Shown: positions 33,956-44,695, counted from the stretch's first letter. The stretch: 64,000 nt of DNA from Acanthosepion lycidas (GCA_963932145.1 OZ010586.1:68419754-68483753), one strand, 5' to 3'. Numbers and translations are program-made. Notes: a model not told the origin generated them from the sequence alone.

Positions 33956-34205
33956 GTTAAATATAACAGTCGACCAGACAGTTCATTACTGTCGAACTCT
34001 CTGCCTTGAGCGGAGAGTTACCCAAACGAAGCTTTGCCGAAGGGCAAAGTTTCGTCCTGGGAGGTTGACAGGCCCTGAATTCTTTTATGCGGGTTCTAAG
34101 GGAAATATTTGGCCGAGCATACGGGCTCGGAGAACCCACGGTAAACTCGGCCTTGTGCCATATACACCCCTCGTGAGGGGGCTGTCGAATATTAACAATC
34201 GAATA
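33956..34205 (+). mobile_element. GC-rich multi-hairpin repeat, copy 4 (tandem unit 2)
   Basis: Starts GTCGACCAGACAGTTCATTA and repeats all blocks of the preceding unit with about 85% identity, ending GGCCTTGTGCCATATACACC and CCTCGTGAGGGGG. The junction between units keeps the CTGTTAAATATAACAGTCGA spacer, so the pair is a head-to-tail dimer. It lies just upstream of the Gypsy fossil. Confidence 0.75.
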
Positions 34206-36095
34206 GATTGAACGCTGGTCAACCGACACACACTAGTCGTGTAATATTCTTCTGGTGTAGTTACTGTTTAATATACGATATATCTGCAAACCTGGTTTTT
34301 GTTAGCACTTAACCATTTACTTGGTCACATCATCTTGGCGACGAAAGATTCAAAGAAACGGACTTCACGTTAAATCATAAAAAAAAAATGCCAGTGAACA
34401 GTAGTGAAAAAAGGAATTCTAAATCCAACTCTACGACAAAAGGGTATCCAGTATTAATTACAACACTGACAGTGAAAAAAGAAACTCTTCAAAACAAGAG
34501 GATTTCTTCAAGTTCAATTCAGTGGTTAGGAAGAAGGTTGGTGAACCTTTTTACTTTTTCGATTCCAACAAGTCAATAAAAGAACTGTACAAGTCAAACA
34601 GACTTATTGTTTTCGCTGATGGGGTAAAGTAAACATTTACCCCTCTCCCGCTTTTAAATTTTTCAGTAAAAGAATCATACAAGTCAAGCAGACTTATTTA
34701 AGAGGGGAAAGAGAAATATATTCCCCCCTCTCATTTCTTAGCTTTACGCAGTAAAATGGACGAATTTAAAAGTGTAATGCTAGAGTTTTTGAAACACCAA
34801 CAGGAGCAAAAACTACTGTTGGAACAGAAATATCAAGAAAGACAGAAACACCAACAAGAACAACATTTGCTATTGGAGCAGAAATATCAAGAAAGACAAG
34901 AGAAATTCCAACAAGAACAAGCAGAATACCAGCAGAAATTAGAAGAATTTGGGTTAGACAACAGAAACTGGAAGAAATGCTCCTTCAAAAACAGAATGAG
35001 CAAAGGCACTTGTATATGTCCATAAAAAGACAAAATGAGGACAGCGATAACGCGTTCTTTCAAAACGCTATATGGAGTTCTATTGAAAACTTCACGTTTG
35101 CACTTGAAGAAGAAATTACATTCGCTTCGTAATTTAAACGTTAAGGGGACGTATACAATATGGATTGTGCAAAGTGGGCTGACCATAAAAAGGTTCGCCT
35201 ACTCCTCATGAAATTAGTCATATCAGAATATACTAAGGATGTTACTTATATTTTGCCTAAGAAAACCAGCGACTTGAAATTTAAAGAGGCGATTCAATCA
35301 TTAACAAAATTCTTCAGTCCAAAAACAACACTGTTCCACAAACATTGGAAATGTATGAATCTCACCTGTAAAGAAGACGAAGATTATACTACTTTCGTGA
35401 GTGTAGTCAATAAACACTGCGATAACTTCAAATTGGCAGAGTTAAGTGCCAATAATTTTAAATGCCTGATTTTCGTCCAGGGTTTGATTTCAGCGAAAGA
35501 CGCCGAAATACATCATTGGGTACCCAACAAGCTTGAAAACGAGCCCGACGTTACTTTACAGCAAATTGCCGAAGATTGTCAACGTTTCGTGAGCGTCAGA
35601 GAAAAACATCGAACAGAGTGGCCTGGCTCACATTAAAGAAATACGCCAAAGAAATATTTAAAGAAGTACGTCAACCAAAAAATAAAGTTAGTTTGCCTTC
35701 AAGACCATTTTTCGGGTGCGGTCAATTACATTGGTGTAGAGATTGTCCTTTTTGACATAAAAAATGTTTACTTGCGAAAAATTGGGACACAAACGTTCCC
35801 ACTGTAGGATTAAGAACAAGACAAGAAAACTTACAAAGTCTGATGAACCAGAAAGTCGTGACATCAGGAAATATATTGAAGTGCAAATATATTTAACAAA
35901 AATATAAGGCTACAGCTTGATTCGTGTTCAGACATATTCATAATTAATTATCAAACATGGAAAAACTGGGTAAACCGACTTTGTTAAAAATGAACCAAAT
36001 AGCTAAAAGTGTAACTGGCGATCCTATTAAGTTTATCGGCGAACTTATAATGAAAGTGTCATTCGAAGGTAAACTTTTAAAAATAAAGGCGTATA

Positions 36096-36232
36096 CAGTG
36101 TAACCCGGATATAAGAGAGATCTTCTCTGGTCCCAAATTAGAGCCATACTTACCTAAACAAAATAGACCAAACCCGGATATAAGAGACTTCGTCTCCGGT
36201 CCCGACAACTCTCTTATATCCGGGTTACACTG
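36096..36232. mobile_element. pogo/Tigger-like MITE, copy 2
   Basis: A 137-bp element with CAGTGTAACCCGGATATAAG ends, flanked by TA on both sides, inserted in the Gypsy fossil. It shares TCTGGTCCCAAATTAGAGCC with the other two copies. Confidence 0.9.
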
Positions 36233-37325
36233 TATTATGAAGAATGCGAGTAATTTTTTCGGGACTGACTGGTTAGAACAGTTTCAAATTTGGGAAATGC
36301 CTATTAATTCATTATGTCAAAAAATCGAAAATGTAACTGATGAAGTAATATAGTTGAAAGGTGAACTGAAAAAAAATTCCGGAGTTTTCAATGGAGGACT
36401 AGGAAAAGGCACAAAAATGTCTGCTAAGTTTGAGTTAAAGTCAGACGTAAACCCAGTTTTTAAGAAAAAACGTAAAGTTCCATTTGCCTCGTTAAATCAG
36501 ATTGATGAAGAATTGAATCGACTTGAGGAAATGAGAGTTCTGGCAAAGGTTGAATATAGTGAATGGACATCTCCCACAGTTTATATTAAGAAAAATAAAT
36601 TCTTGTATGTGCTGACTTTTCTACGGGGCTGAACAGCGCCCTAAAGGATCACCATTGTCCCCTTCCAAGTCCAGAGGAGATATTCGCTAAGCTCAGAGGA
36701 GGGAAATATTTCTCTAAGATTCATTTAAGCGACGCATATCTACAAATAACCGTGGACGAGGAATGCTAGAAGCTCCTTTGCATCAACACCCACAAGGGTT
36801 TATACAAATTTTTAAAACTTCCGTTCGGGGTTAAGTTCGCTCATTCCATTTTTCAACAGATCATGGGCATGATGTTAAATGGTTTGGATTTTGCGGTGGC
36901 CTATCTCGACGATGTTCTAATGAAAAGCGGGAGTATAGAGGAACATAAATCGCGCGTTTGGCAGGTGTTCAGGAGAATCCAGGATTATGGATTCTAATTA
37001 AAAGACGAAGTGTGAGTTATTCTTAGAGAGAATTAAGTAGTTGGTGCAAATAAAAAACGGAAGACGTCCCGACCCAGATATGGCAACTGTAATAAAAAAT
37101 ATGTAAACACCCGAAAATGTGTCGGCTCTTCAAAGATTTTTTTTAGGTCTTGCCAATTATTACAATGTTTTTGGATCAAGAATGAACAGTTTGAGAGCTC
37201 AGAAGGCCCGAAAAAGAAAAGATATTAAGCATCTTTCATTTCATACCATGTCTACAGAAAAAGGAAAAGGAGTAAAAAAACAAAAAAAAAAACAAAACAT
37301 CTCCTCACTTATGAACTTTGAATTA

Positions 37326-37480
37326 CAGTGTAACCCGGATATAAGAGAGATTTTCTCTGGTCCCAAATTAGAGCCCGTGTTAATGTATATATAATAGACC
37401 AAACCCGGATATAAGATAAACCCGAATATAAGAGACTTCTCATCAGGTCCCGACAACTCTCTTATAACCGGGTTACACTG
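37326..37480. mobile_element. pogo/Tigger-like MITE, copy 3
   Basis: A 155-bp element with the same ends and TA duplications, also within the Gypsy fossil. It keeps the internal TTAATGTATATA that copy 1 has and copy 2 lacks, so copy 2 is an internally shortened form. Confidence 0.9.
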
Positions 37481-37809
37481 TACGAGAAAAGCACGATACG
37501 CTTTTTACTTGTGGATGTTTTCTTCGTTCACGTGTTCATTGAGAATCCATATAGATGGAAAAGTTCATTCATCAAGACAGATTTCTGGTGGTTAATGCTA
37601 TTTCACTCGGTGACAACAATAGCAGAATTAAATAGATATTTTTCTATCCGTCTAACATATTTTACTTTTTTCTTTAATAACATATCATTTGTCACATTTC
37701 CCAAATTTTAGGAAGCTCGTGTGTAATTTTTCGGCATCTATACACTTTTATTTATTAAATAGGTTAAGTGTATATTAAGGAAACTCCTTTTCATATGTTG
37801 CATGGTAGT

Positions 37810-38067
37810 GACGAAGATGATGGACACAAGAACAAGACTTATCCAAACAGATAACTGAAAGTTTTATATGATCCATCGTCTTTGTCATGTTCAATTGATA
37901 ATGTTAATTATATTTTATGAATATGTCCTGAAGATGGTTTATTAGACCGAAACGTCCGACGTTGACATATTAACATTAAAACAGCATAATTGCATATAAG
38001 GATTTTTGTTTGTTTTTTCCGTATATTTTTCTTCATACTGTCGGATCTATATCCATATATTTGCTTA
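37810..38067 (+). mobile_element. Penelope-like tail, copy 3, with hammerhead-like motif
   Basis: GATGGACACAAGAACAAGAC and the inverse of GTTATCTGTTTGGATAAGTC start it. The hammerhead-like core at 37920-37971 has the best stem I of the three copies, 8 of 8 pairs (AATATGTC with GACATATT). It ends with CGGATCTATATCCATATATT, the inverse of the start of copies 1 and 2. It lies in the Gypsy fossil. Confidence 0.65.
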
Positions 38068-39054
38068 CATACATATTTATCTAGCTAGATGAACGCGGGA
38101 CATTAAAGGTATATACGCTGTTTTCGTATTTTCATGGTGTTGGGAATTGCCATTACGCAAATTTTTCCAACAAGGCAGCTCCAGGCTGAATTTTGATTTT
38201 CTTGACAGGAGACCACGCATCTACTCTTTACACTGTAACGTGAAACATGTGATAGTAAGCCCCATTTCATTTCATTTAGGGTAGCTACTTACTAACGGTA
38301 GGAAAAAGGAAGGCTAGGGCTAACCGTTATCTTTCACTCCTATCTGCACAGATTGTCTTTTAACGAGCGGTCCCCAGGCTTTGTAAATGGCAATCCTCAC
38401 TACAAGAAAATGACTTACAGCGACAGCCATAGATTGATATTTAATTCAAATATTTTTCTTTACGTGTATTCAACTAGCCCACCAAAAATGTTGTATTGGT
38501 CCGGCATACTGTTTTTCGAAGATACTTTTCTGCAGGAATTTTAATTAAAACTACCGTGTGTTAGAATTCTTCCATGGTAGCATTTCATAAAAGTAAATCA
38601 GTATGGTCCCATGTAGTTAAATTGTCTCATATTGTCTCAAGCAAAGAATTCTATTTGCCGTTTGACACCTTTTCTACTGTCAGATGTGCTGTCTTGCAGC
38701 AGATTATCGACGACAAGTGGAAACCGATGTCATTTTTTTTCTCTAGAAAACATCCCCGCAGCCACCGTACCCTGTGGCATTAACGCTCTCTTGCTAATGA
38801 TATGCATAGAACAGCGGCGGAAGAACAGGTAAAGGACCTAAAACATCACAAGTTTCTTTAGGAAAACTCAACATCTTTGAAATTTTCGAAGATACACGTC
38901 CAGAGTTTGAAATGGTGTGCGGCTTAGCCAAGTAAAATGCGTTGCAAACAACATTCAAAATCCTGAAGAGACATAGTATTTTTTTAATGTGCACATAAAC
39001 AAACGAAAACATTAATCTGGACAGGCTGAAGCCAGACTTTCTGAATGATTGATT

Positions 39055-39545
39055 AACTGATTTTGTTTAGCGGCTTATAACCTCTATAGATTATTTAATG
39101 CTGGAATCTATTAGGTTGGTTCAAAAATATGTCGTTTTCTCACATAGTAACATGTGTGAGAAAACGACATTATTTTTGCACCAACCTAATAAATATTTTG
39201 AACAGTTTTATGGCTTCATCTACAGATAAAATGTATTTTTGGTCATTTTGATATATGTATTGTTGGTAATTCAGCTTAAAAATATATTATTGGTAATTTT
39301 ACTATACGTATTGTTGGTAATGTTTTTAAATAAAGATGCATTGCTGATATTTTTACTATAAAAAAAGTATTATTAAACTTTCATATTGATTTATTTTTGT
39401 TATGTTGAACACTATTTGTCCATAGAGTCTATCAGGTGCTACCACCCGAGTCAGGGTGGACATGAAAACAACAGCACTTAAGAGGAAGTTCCGCTCCCCT
39501 CAAAACCTCCAATCTCCCGATGGGAGGTCATGATATCGGATGTAG
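39055..39545 (+). mobile_element. repeat-core family, copy
   Basis: Head TTTTGTTTAGCGGCTTATAA, several degenerate AAAATGTATTGTTGGTAATT core units, tail GGTGCTACCACCCGAGTCAG and GAGGAAGTTCCGCTCCCCTC. A short-form mariner MITE is inserted in it at 39111-39189, so the element predates that MITE. Confidence 0.7.
39111..39189. mobile_element. mariner-type MITE, short form, copy 1
   Basis: A 79-bp palindrome with TTAGGTTGGTTCAAAAATAT and TTTTTGCACCAACCTAA ends and TA flanks. It lacks the GACGTAATA segment of the long form, leaving TGTCGTTTTCTCACA arms. Length is close to the 80-bp MADE1 of vertebrates, with which it shares end sequence. Confidence 0.9.
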
Positions 39546-40194
39546 TGACTTTCTAGATGCTACATAGCTGAATGAAGACACACCAGTCAATACACCATCT
39601 CCAGGAGCATCACATTTACAATGTCAAACTTAAAAATATGCCCTGGCATCACATTAAATGGCTCAGGTGTTTCTTAACATGTTTTCTTATATTGTGGGAG
39701 TTTTTCATAAGAACACTTGAATGATACTAATACTGGAAAGAAATCTAGTAACAGCTGATCCTAGAACAATTGCCAAGAGGGCAGCTATCATGCGTCTCCC
39801 CTGGTTTCTAGAAATTACGCCTTGTTGCAACTGTTGGGTTGTTAGATATTTAACTGTTCCGTACCCCGAGAAGCTCCCAAACAGAAAATAATGAGGTACT
39901 TAGAAACAAGAAGAGAGGACGCCAACTACCCACACAACATTTATTACATGTATTACAACATAAAGCAAAAGTCACAACAAACAATAGGTTATTACTCACA
40001 AGGTGTCTGTACCCTTGTGGGGCTTTCTCTAACTTTCGGCAGGGGGGGTTATCTCGCTTGTGATATCGTTGTTGCGGACAATCGATATCTGATATTTGGG
40101 AATCCTAAATTGTCATGATTTCTTCTGGACAGGATAGTGGAGGGGTTACCTTTTGTCTTCTCCACAATGATTTTATCGAAAACACTAGTACATT

Positions 40195-40330
40195 GCAAGT
40201 AAGTGAATATAACGAACCCAGCAGGAATTGGAATTTGGTTCACCGATTTTCAATTCCGATCCATTATACCCTGCACCACCCGCATATCCAAGCTTACGGC
40301 ATCTGGCCTTTCTAAACGGTGACCGATCTA
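40195..40330 (-). mobile_element. tRNA-derived SINE (GGTGGTG head), degenerate
   Basis: On the minus strand, ATATGCGGGTGGTGCAGGGT provides the A-box region and GGTGAACCAAATTCCAATTC the B-box region. GTTATATTCACTTA follows, as in the copy at 7.74 kb. Confidence 0.5.
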
Positions 40331-40484
40331 GGTACTCACCAGGCTCGACACTGCCGTAAACCAGTTTTAGTCTAAATGGATTATAACAGAATTTTAACAT
40401 AAAGTAAAAATAAACAGACTCTTGAGTTCGATGTTGCAAAATAATTGACTTTTTTCCTAATTTAGTTTGTTTTTCTCTTTATTT

Positions 40485-40975
40485 GTTTTGTTTGTTTAAC
40501 GGCATATCAACTCTTTATGGGTCATTTAATTCCGAAATTTAATTTACTTGGGGCATTAGTAATTTATTTTACAAACATGTATTGCTGGTAATTTTTTACT
40601 TTTTAATTTTTTACAAAAATGTATCGTTGGTAATTTTTTAACATTTAATTTTTTTACAAAAATCTACTGCTGGTAATTTATTACTATTTATTAGGTTGGT
40701 GCAAAAATAATGTCGTTTTCTCACAAAGTTGAAATTAAAAAAAACGACATTATTTTTGCACCAACCTAATAATTAAAAAAAAAAATCTATTGCTGGTAAT
40801 TTTTTACTTTTTAATTTTTTACAAAAATCTATTGCTGGTAATTTTTTACCTTTTTAATTTTAATACTTTTGACCTGAGTTTGCGGTGTTACCTATGTGAC
40901 CCTAAAAGTTGCTACTACTCCAGGTCAGTGTGAGAGAGTAACAGTAATAGAATTTAAGACTGTGGAAAAGTCAAC
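40485..40975 (+). mobile_element. repeat-core family, copy
   Basis: Head TTTGTTTAACGGCATATCAA, four to five core units with CTGCTGGTAATTTATTAC and ATTGCTGGTAATTTTTTAC, tail GTTGCTACTACTCCAGGTCA. A short-form MITE (40691-40769) splits the core. Confidence 0.7.
40691..40769. mobile_element. mariner-type MITE, short form, copy 2
   Basis: A 79-bp palindrome, TTAGGTTGGTGCAAAAATAA ends, TA flanks, arms containing TGTCGTTTT. It differs from copy 1 only in the loop and a few bases. Confidence 0.93.
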
Positions 40976-41274
40976 GGGAAATCACTATTATCTTTCTCAC
41001 TAGGTTTGCTTATCGTCCGGTTCACTCGCCTCCCCGGTCTTTTGAAGTGGAGAAGAGGTTTATTCTTTGTTTTTTTTCTTCTTTAGGAATGGGGTTCCGG
41101 TTGCTTCTAAAGTCTTTTCCTTCTCTTTCACTTACGGTAGACTCTTGCATCTTAGTGGCATTATGGCCTTGGTTGGCCTAATTCTGTAAAAAAAAAAAAA
41201 AAAGAAAAGAAAATTACAGCAATTTTCATTGAATAAAAAAAATAATCTTTAATTTGAACCCTGGAACAATTTTT

Positions 41275-41740
41275 GGTTTTGGTTTGGTTTTGTTTATTTT
41301 GTTTTACGGCATATCAACACCGCAATGGGCTATTTAATGCCGACAAGATATTTTAGGATAGGTTCGTAAGAATAGAAGATATATGTTCTTTGTAAGAAAT
41401 CAGATTTCATTGACGTATTTTTGTAAAGAAGGTTTTTAGTCGAGAGTCAGATCTGCTTCTATTAATATTTTTTTTCAAAAAAGTATTACTAGTGATTTTT
41501 TTTCCAAAAATGTATTACTGATATTTTTATAATAAAAATTTATTTTTTTATATTTTCATAGTGTTTTGACCCCAGATTGTGAGTTAACTATTTATCCAAA
41601 CCATCCACCCTAACAGATGCTACCCCCGCCGGGTGAGTGTGGACCTAGGAACAATAGCAATGGTTCCACGCTCGTCAAAAGCCTTGCTGCCAGATGTAGT
41701 TCATCGCCATAACCAGGATACTCCTAATTTGTAAAACAGG
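41275..41740 (+). mobile_element. repeat-core family, copy
   Basis: Head TTTTGTTTTACGGCATATCA, ACACCGCAATGGGCTATTTA, a degraded core and the tail CAGATGCTACCCCCGCCGGG, GTGGACCTAGGAACAATAGC, GGTTCCACGCTCGTCAAAAG. Together with the 40.49-kb copy it forms a direct pair about 300 bp apart. Confidence 0.7.
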
Positions 41741-42599
41741 TATGGGTCAACTCCTCGTAACAAAAGGTTTCAGGTTCACAAAGGCTGAAAATTGTTTTTT
41801 TTTTCAGTTTAAATAAGTTCGTGGGAAGTAGATAAAACAATTGCAGAAAAGAAAATCATGAGAATCAAGAAAATAACGAGGAGCCCCCTCCCTACACCAG
41901 AGACATTTTATCAAACCAAAAAATAAAGTTCCTTGACATGCGTAAACAATAAAGTGTTTTATTTTTTTCTGTCTCACTTAGAAAAATGATTTCAGTTTTT
42001 CTTGCCGAACGATTACCGTACTTATTCATTGTAGTTTGTTTTCTAGCAAATTGTTTTTGCTTTCGTAGAAATCAAATAATTATCATTTGTTTTTTAATTC
42101 TTTTAAAACGTCACTAATGGATTTTGAATATCAATATTTAACGATGAAACTTCTTGCAGTTCTTACCGTTATTTGAAGCGATATAAATATAACCACGTCA
42201 ACTCTGCATTCTTTGCATGCAGAAAAATCCCATCACGAACTCCGGTCCTAAGGGCGCTTCATAGTCTGCAACCGGAGAAGCAGTGGTCTATCTTGGACAA
42301 GACAGTTTGACAGAGCCCAACCCTCTCAAGGATGATTTGAATTCAGTTTTTTTTCTTCAAGACTGTTTATTAACCAAAGCTATGCAACCCAGTCTCTACT
42401 ACTATTTAACCATAACTGAGGAGAGAAGAAATATATACCTTTCTGTTATGATGTTGATTTGGGGTTAGTAGAGACAAATGCCAAATAACACGTAACAATA
42501 AAAAGGGTTTTAATAGGCTGGTAAAAAGGTACAGAAATCGCCTGAGTAAACAATAACTAGCTCAGCTAAGAAATTCTCTGTCTTTCTGTCGGTATTTAT

Positions 42600-43320
42600 C
42601 TATCCACTCACGAGGATAAAATGTGGCACAAGGCCGGTTTAAAGTGGGTATCTCCGAGCCCGTAGGCTCGGCCAAAAATATGGCCTTTCTGAACCTGCCT
42701 AGACGGGTTCAAGGCCTGTCTACCACCCCGGACGAAACCATGCCCTTCGGCAAAGCTTCGTCCGGGTCCCTCTCTGCTAATGCAGAGAGTTCGACAGTCG
42801 CCGATAGAAAGAACATCTCTGTCTCTCTGTCTCAGTATTTATTAGTCCACCCACGAAGACCAAATGTGGCACAAGTCCGGTTTAATGTGGGTATCCCCGA
42901 GCCCGTAGGCTCGGCCAAAAATATGGCCTTTCTGAACCCGCCTAGACGGGTTCAGGCCCTGTCAACCTCCCCGGACGAAACCTTGCCCTTCGGCAAAGCC
43001 TCGTCCGGGTTCCCCTCTGCCAATGCAGAGGGTTCGACAGTTGCCGAGAGTCTGTCGCTCGGTCTCGGTATTTATCAATCCACCCACGAGGATCGAATGT
43101 GGCACAAGGCCGTTTTTATGTGGGTATCCCCGAGCCCGTAGGCTCGGCCAAAAATATGGCCTTTCTGAACCCGCCTAGACGGGTTCAGGCCCTGTCAACC
43201 TCCCCGGACGAAACCTTGCCCTTCGGCAAAGCCTCGTCCGGGTTCCCCTCTGCCAATGCAGAGGGTTCGACAGTTCCCGAGAGTCTGTCGCTCGGACTCT
43301 CTCATGTCAACTGACATGCC
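42600..43320 (-). mobile_element. GC-rich multi-hairpin repeat, tandem array of three
   Basis: Units at about 42600-42830, 42831-43070 and 43071-43320 read on the minus strand as GTCGAACCCTCTGCATTGGC, GGACGAGGCTTTGCCGAAGG, GGGCCTGAACCCGTCTAGGC, GGCCGAGCCTACGGGCTCGG, and CTTGTGCCACAT. Identity between the last two is nearly complete. Each unit folds into at least four strong hairpins. The apparent 172-codon plus-strand frame through them is not a gene. The very high GC contrasts with the AT-rich surroundings. Confidence 0.85.
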
Positions 43321-43389
43321 ACTATTTAAAGTCTTTGTTTACAGACGCAGATAAGTTCATCTTCAAGAGGGGGGGTGGGTTTCTGAAAC

Positions 43390-43590
43390 AACACTTTCCC
43401 AAACGTATTTATTCGTAACATTCACAAAGGTAATTATTCTTACCTTTCGCAAAAGTATTTATTCATACCTTTCCCAAGGTTATTTATTCATGCCTTTCCC
43501 AAGGTTATTTATTCATACCTTTCCCAAGGTTATTTATTTATGCCTTTCCCAAGGTTATTTATTCATACCTTTCCCAAAGGTATTTACACG
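43390..43590. repeat. minisatellite, about 27-bp ACCTTTCCCAAGG units
   Basis: Seven units of ACCTTTCCCAAGGTTATTTA plus TTCAT, alternating CATACC and CATGCC variants. It adjoins the minus-strand SINE at 43.6 kb and looks like a tail expansion of it. Confidence 0.9.
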
Positions 43591-43685
43591 TAAGTGAATG
43601 TAAAGAAATCGAGTGAAATTCGAACTCGGCACTCCGATTTTAACATTATGAGCCGCTATCCATTACACCACCGCATACCCACGAG
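43591..43685 (-). mobile_element. tRNA-derived SINE (GGTGGTGTAATGGATAG)
   Basis: On the minus strand TATGCGGTGGTGTAATGGAT is a good A box and GCCGAGTTCGAATTTCACTC a good B box, followed by TTACATTCACTTACGTGTAA. This is the best preserved head of its family in the window. Confidence 0.75.
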
Positions 43686-44425
43686 TCGAAAAATAATAGG
43701 AAAATACTAAGAAAATTTAATTATAATCAATGCATGCAACCAAATTCTTAATTTATTTTAAGAAAAAGTAGTAGATGATCCCAAAGTACTATATGGCTCC
43801 CACTGCAAGGGAAGGCGCAACATGTTATTAGCTTTTATTAAACGAAAGGAAAAAGCAGTATTTTAAAGCGTGTATAAAATATTTAATAAGCGTGCAAAAT
43901 AATAAAACATATAAATGTTTGCTAGATTCTTTCCGCTTAAGGTCTAGTTTCATGTAGGGCCAGAGGGAAACAGCAAGTATCCTGCCTAAAGAAAATGTAA
44001 ATGGATAGCCGAAGCAAGAACCGAAGTAAGGCGGCAAAAATACTTAGAGCTACTAAGGTTAAGCACCTCTGGAGAGCCAAGATCTCTTACGTCCTAAAGG
44101 GCCAAGGCACACCAGAAAAGAAAAGTTTTTCGGAAATGATGACAGTAACATTTTACCAAATTTTGTAGGTAGGACCAATTAATCCATGTTCACTCCTCTA
44201 TGGTGATTAGACGAATAATTAGAGGAATTTGGTGAAGTGGTTCGTCTGATCATATCCGACCCATGCATTCAAATACGAAGATTTTGTTGGTTAGTTCATA
44301 ACCAGTGCTTTGCGATATTGCAGATCCTCGTGAGTAACACATCCTTTTTGTAGCATTATTCTGTACCTGAATAAGTTTGCGGTCTGGGTATACATTTTAT
44401 AAAGGTACCGTCTCAATAATAGTGA

Positions 44426-44695
44426 TTTTCCAAGCGTAGCTTAGATGTGGCACAAGGCCGAAAGTATGGGGCACCCAGTGAGGATCGAACTTACAACTCA
44501 GTCGTAATTGTTCTAGCGAGACAAGCTTGCTAACGATTAAACCGTCTCTGGGTGCCCAACAATTTTCTAAGCACAGCTTAGATGTGGCACAAGGCCGAAA
44601 ATATTGGTCACTCAGTAAGGATCGAACCCACTACTCAGACGTAATTGATCTAGCGAGACAAGCTTGTTAACCATTACACCACGCCGAGGTGCCTC
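44426..44695 (-). mobile_element. tail-sharing tRNA-SINE, tandem dimer
   Basis: Two head-to-tail units (44426-44558, 44560-44695). On the minus strand the heads read GTGGTGTAATGGTTAACAAG (second unit) and the B box GGGTTCGATCCTTACTGAG; each ends CGGCCTTGTGCCACATCTAA. Heads are tRNA-like and the tail is shared with the LINE at 1.68 and 2.70 kb. Confidence 0.85.

Larger units (their letters stand above)
34330..38990 (+). mobile_element. Ty3/Gypsy LTR retrotransposon fossil
   Basis: A primer-binding-site-like TTGGCGACGAAAG lies near 34336. Parts in order are a Gln-rich coiled-coil leader (34756-35025), a gag-like region (about 35160-35640), a zinc-knuckle region (about 35700-35800), a protease-like region (about 35880-36000), reverse transcriptase with an AYLDDVL-type active site (about 36400-37000), and an RNase H-like region (about 38570-38790). 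Integrase and clear LTRs are not seen. It is broken, with more than half a dozen breaks, and is old: two pogo/Tigger-like MITEs (36096-36232, 37326-37480) and a Penelope-like tail (37810-38067) have inserted into it. The family is Ty3/Gypsy by reverse transcriptase context. Confidence 0.8.

Noticed and set aside
35821-35870. CTGATGAACCAGAAAG string resembling a hammerhead core
   Set aside because: No stem II can form between CTGATGA and GAAA, and the flanks are not complementary. It also lies in the Gypsy fossil.
42623-43141. 172-codon frame with internal protein repeats
   Set aside because: It reads through the GC-rich tandem repeats in one phase; repetition at the protein level follows from the DNA repeat.
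42600-43320. Possible CRISPR-like array (regularly spaced near-identical units)
   Set aside because: Units are 230-250 bp without short spacers, eukaryotic context, and the same units occur singly elsewhere with a retroposition-type direct repeat.
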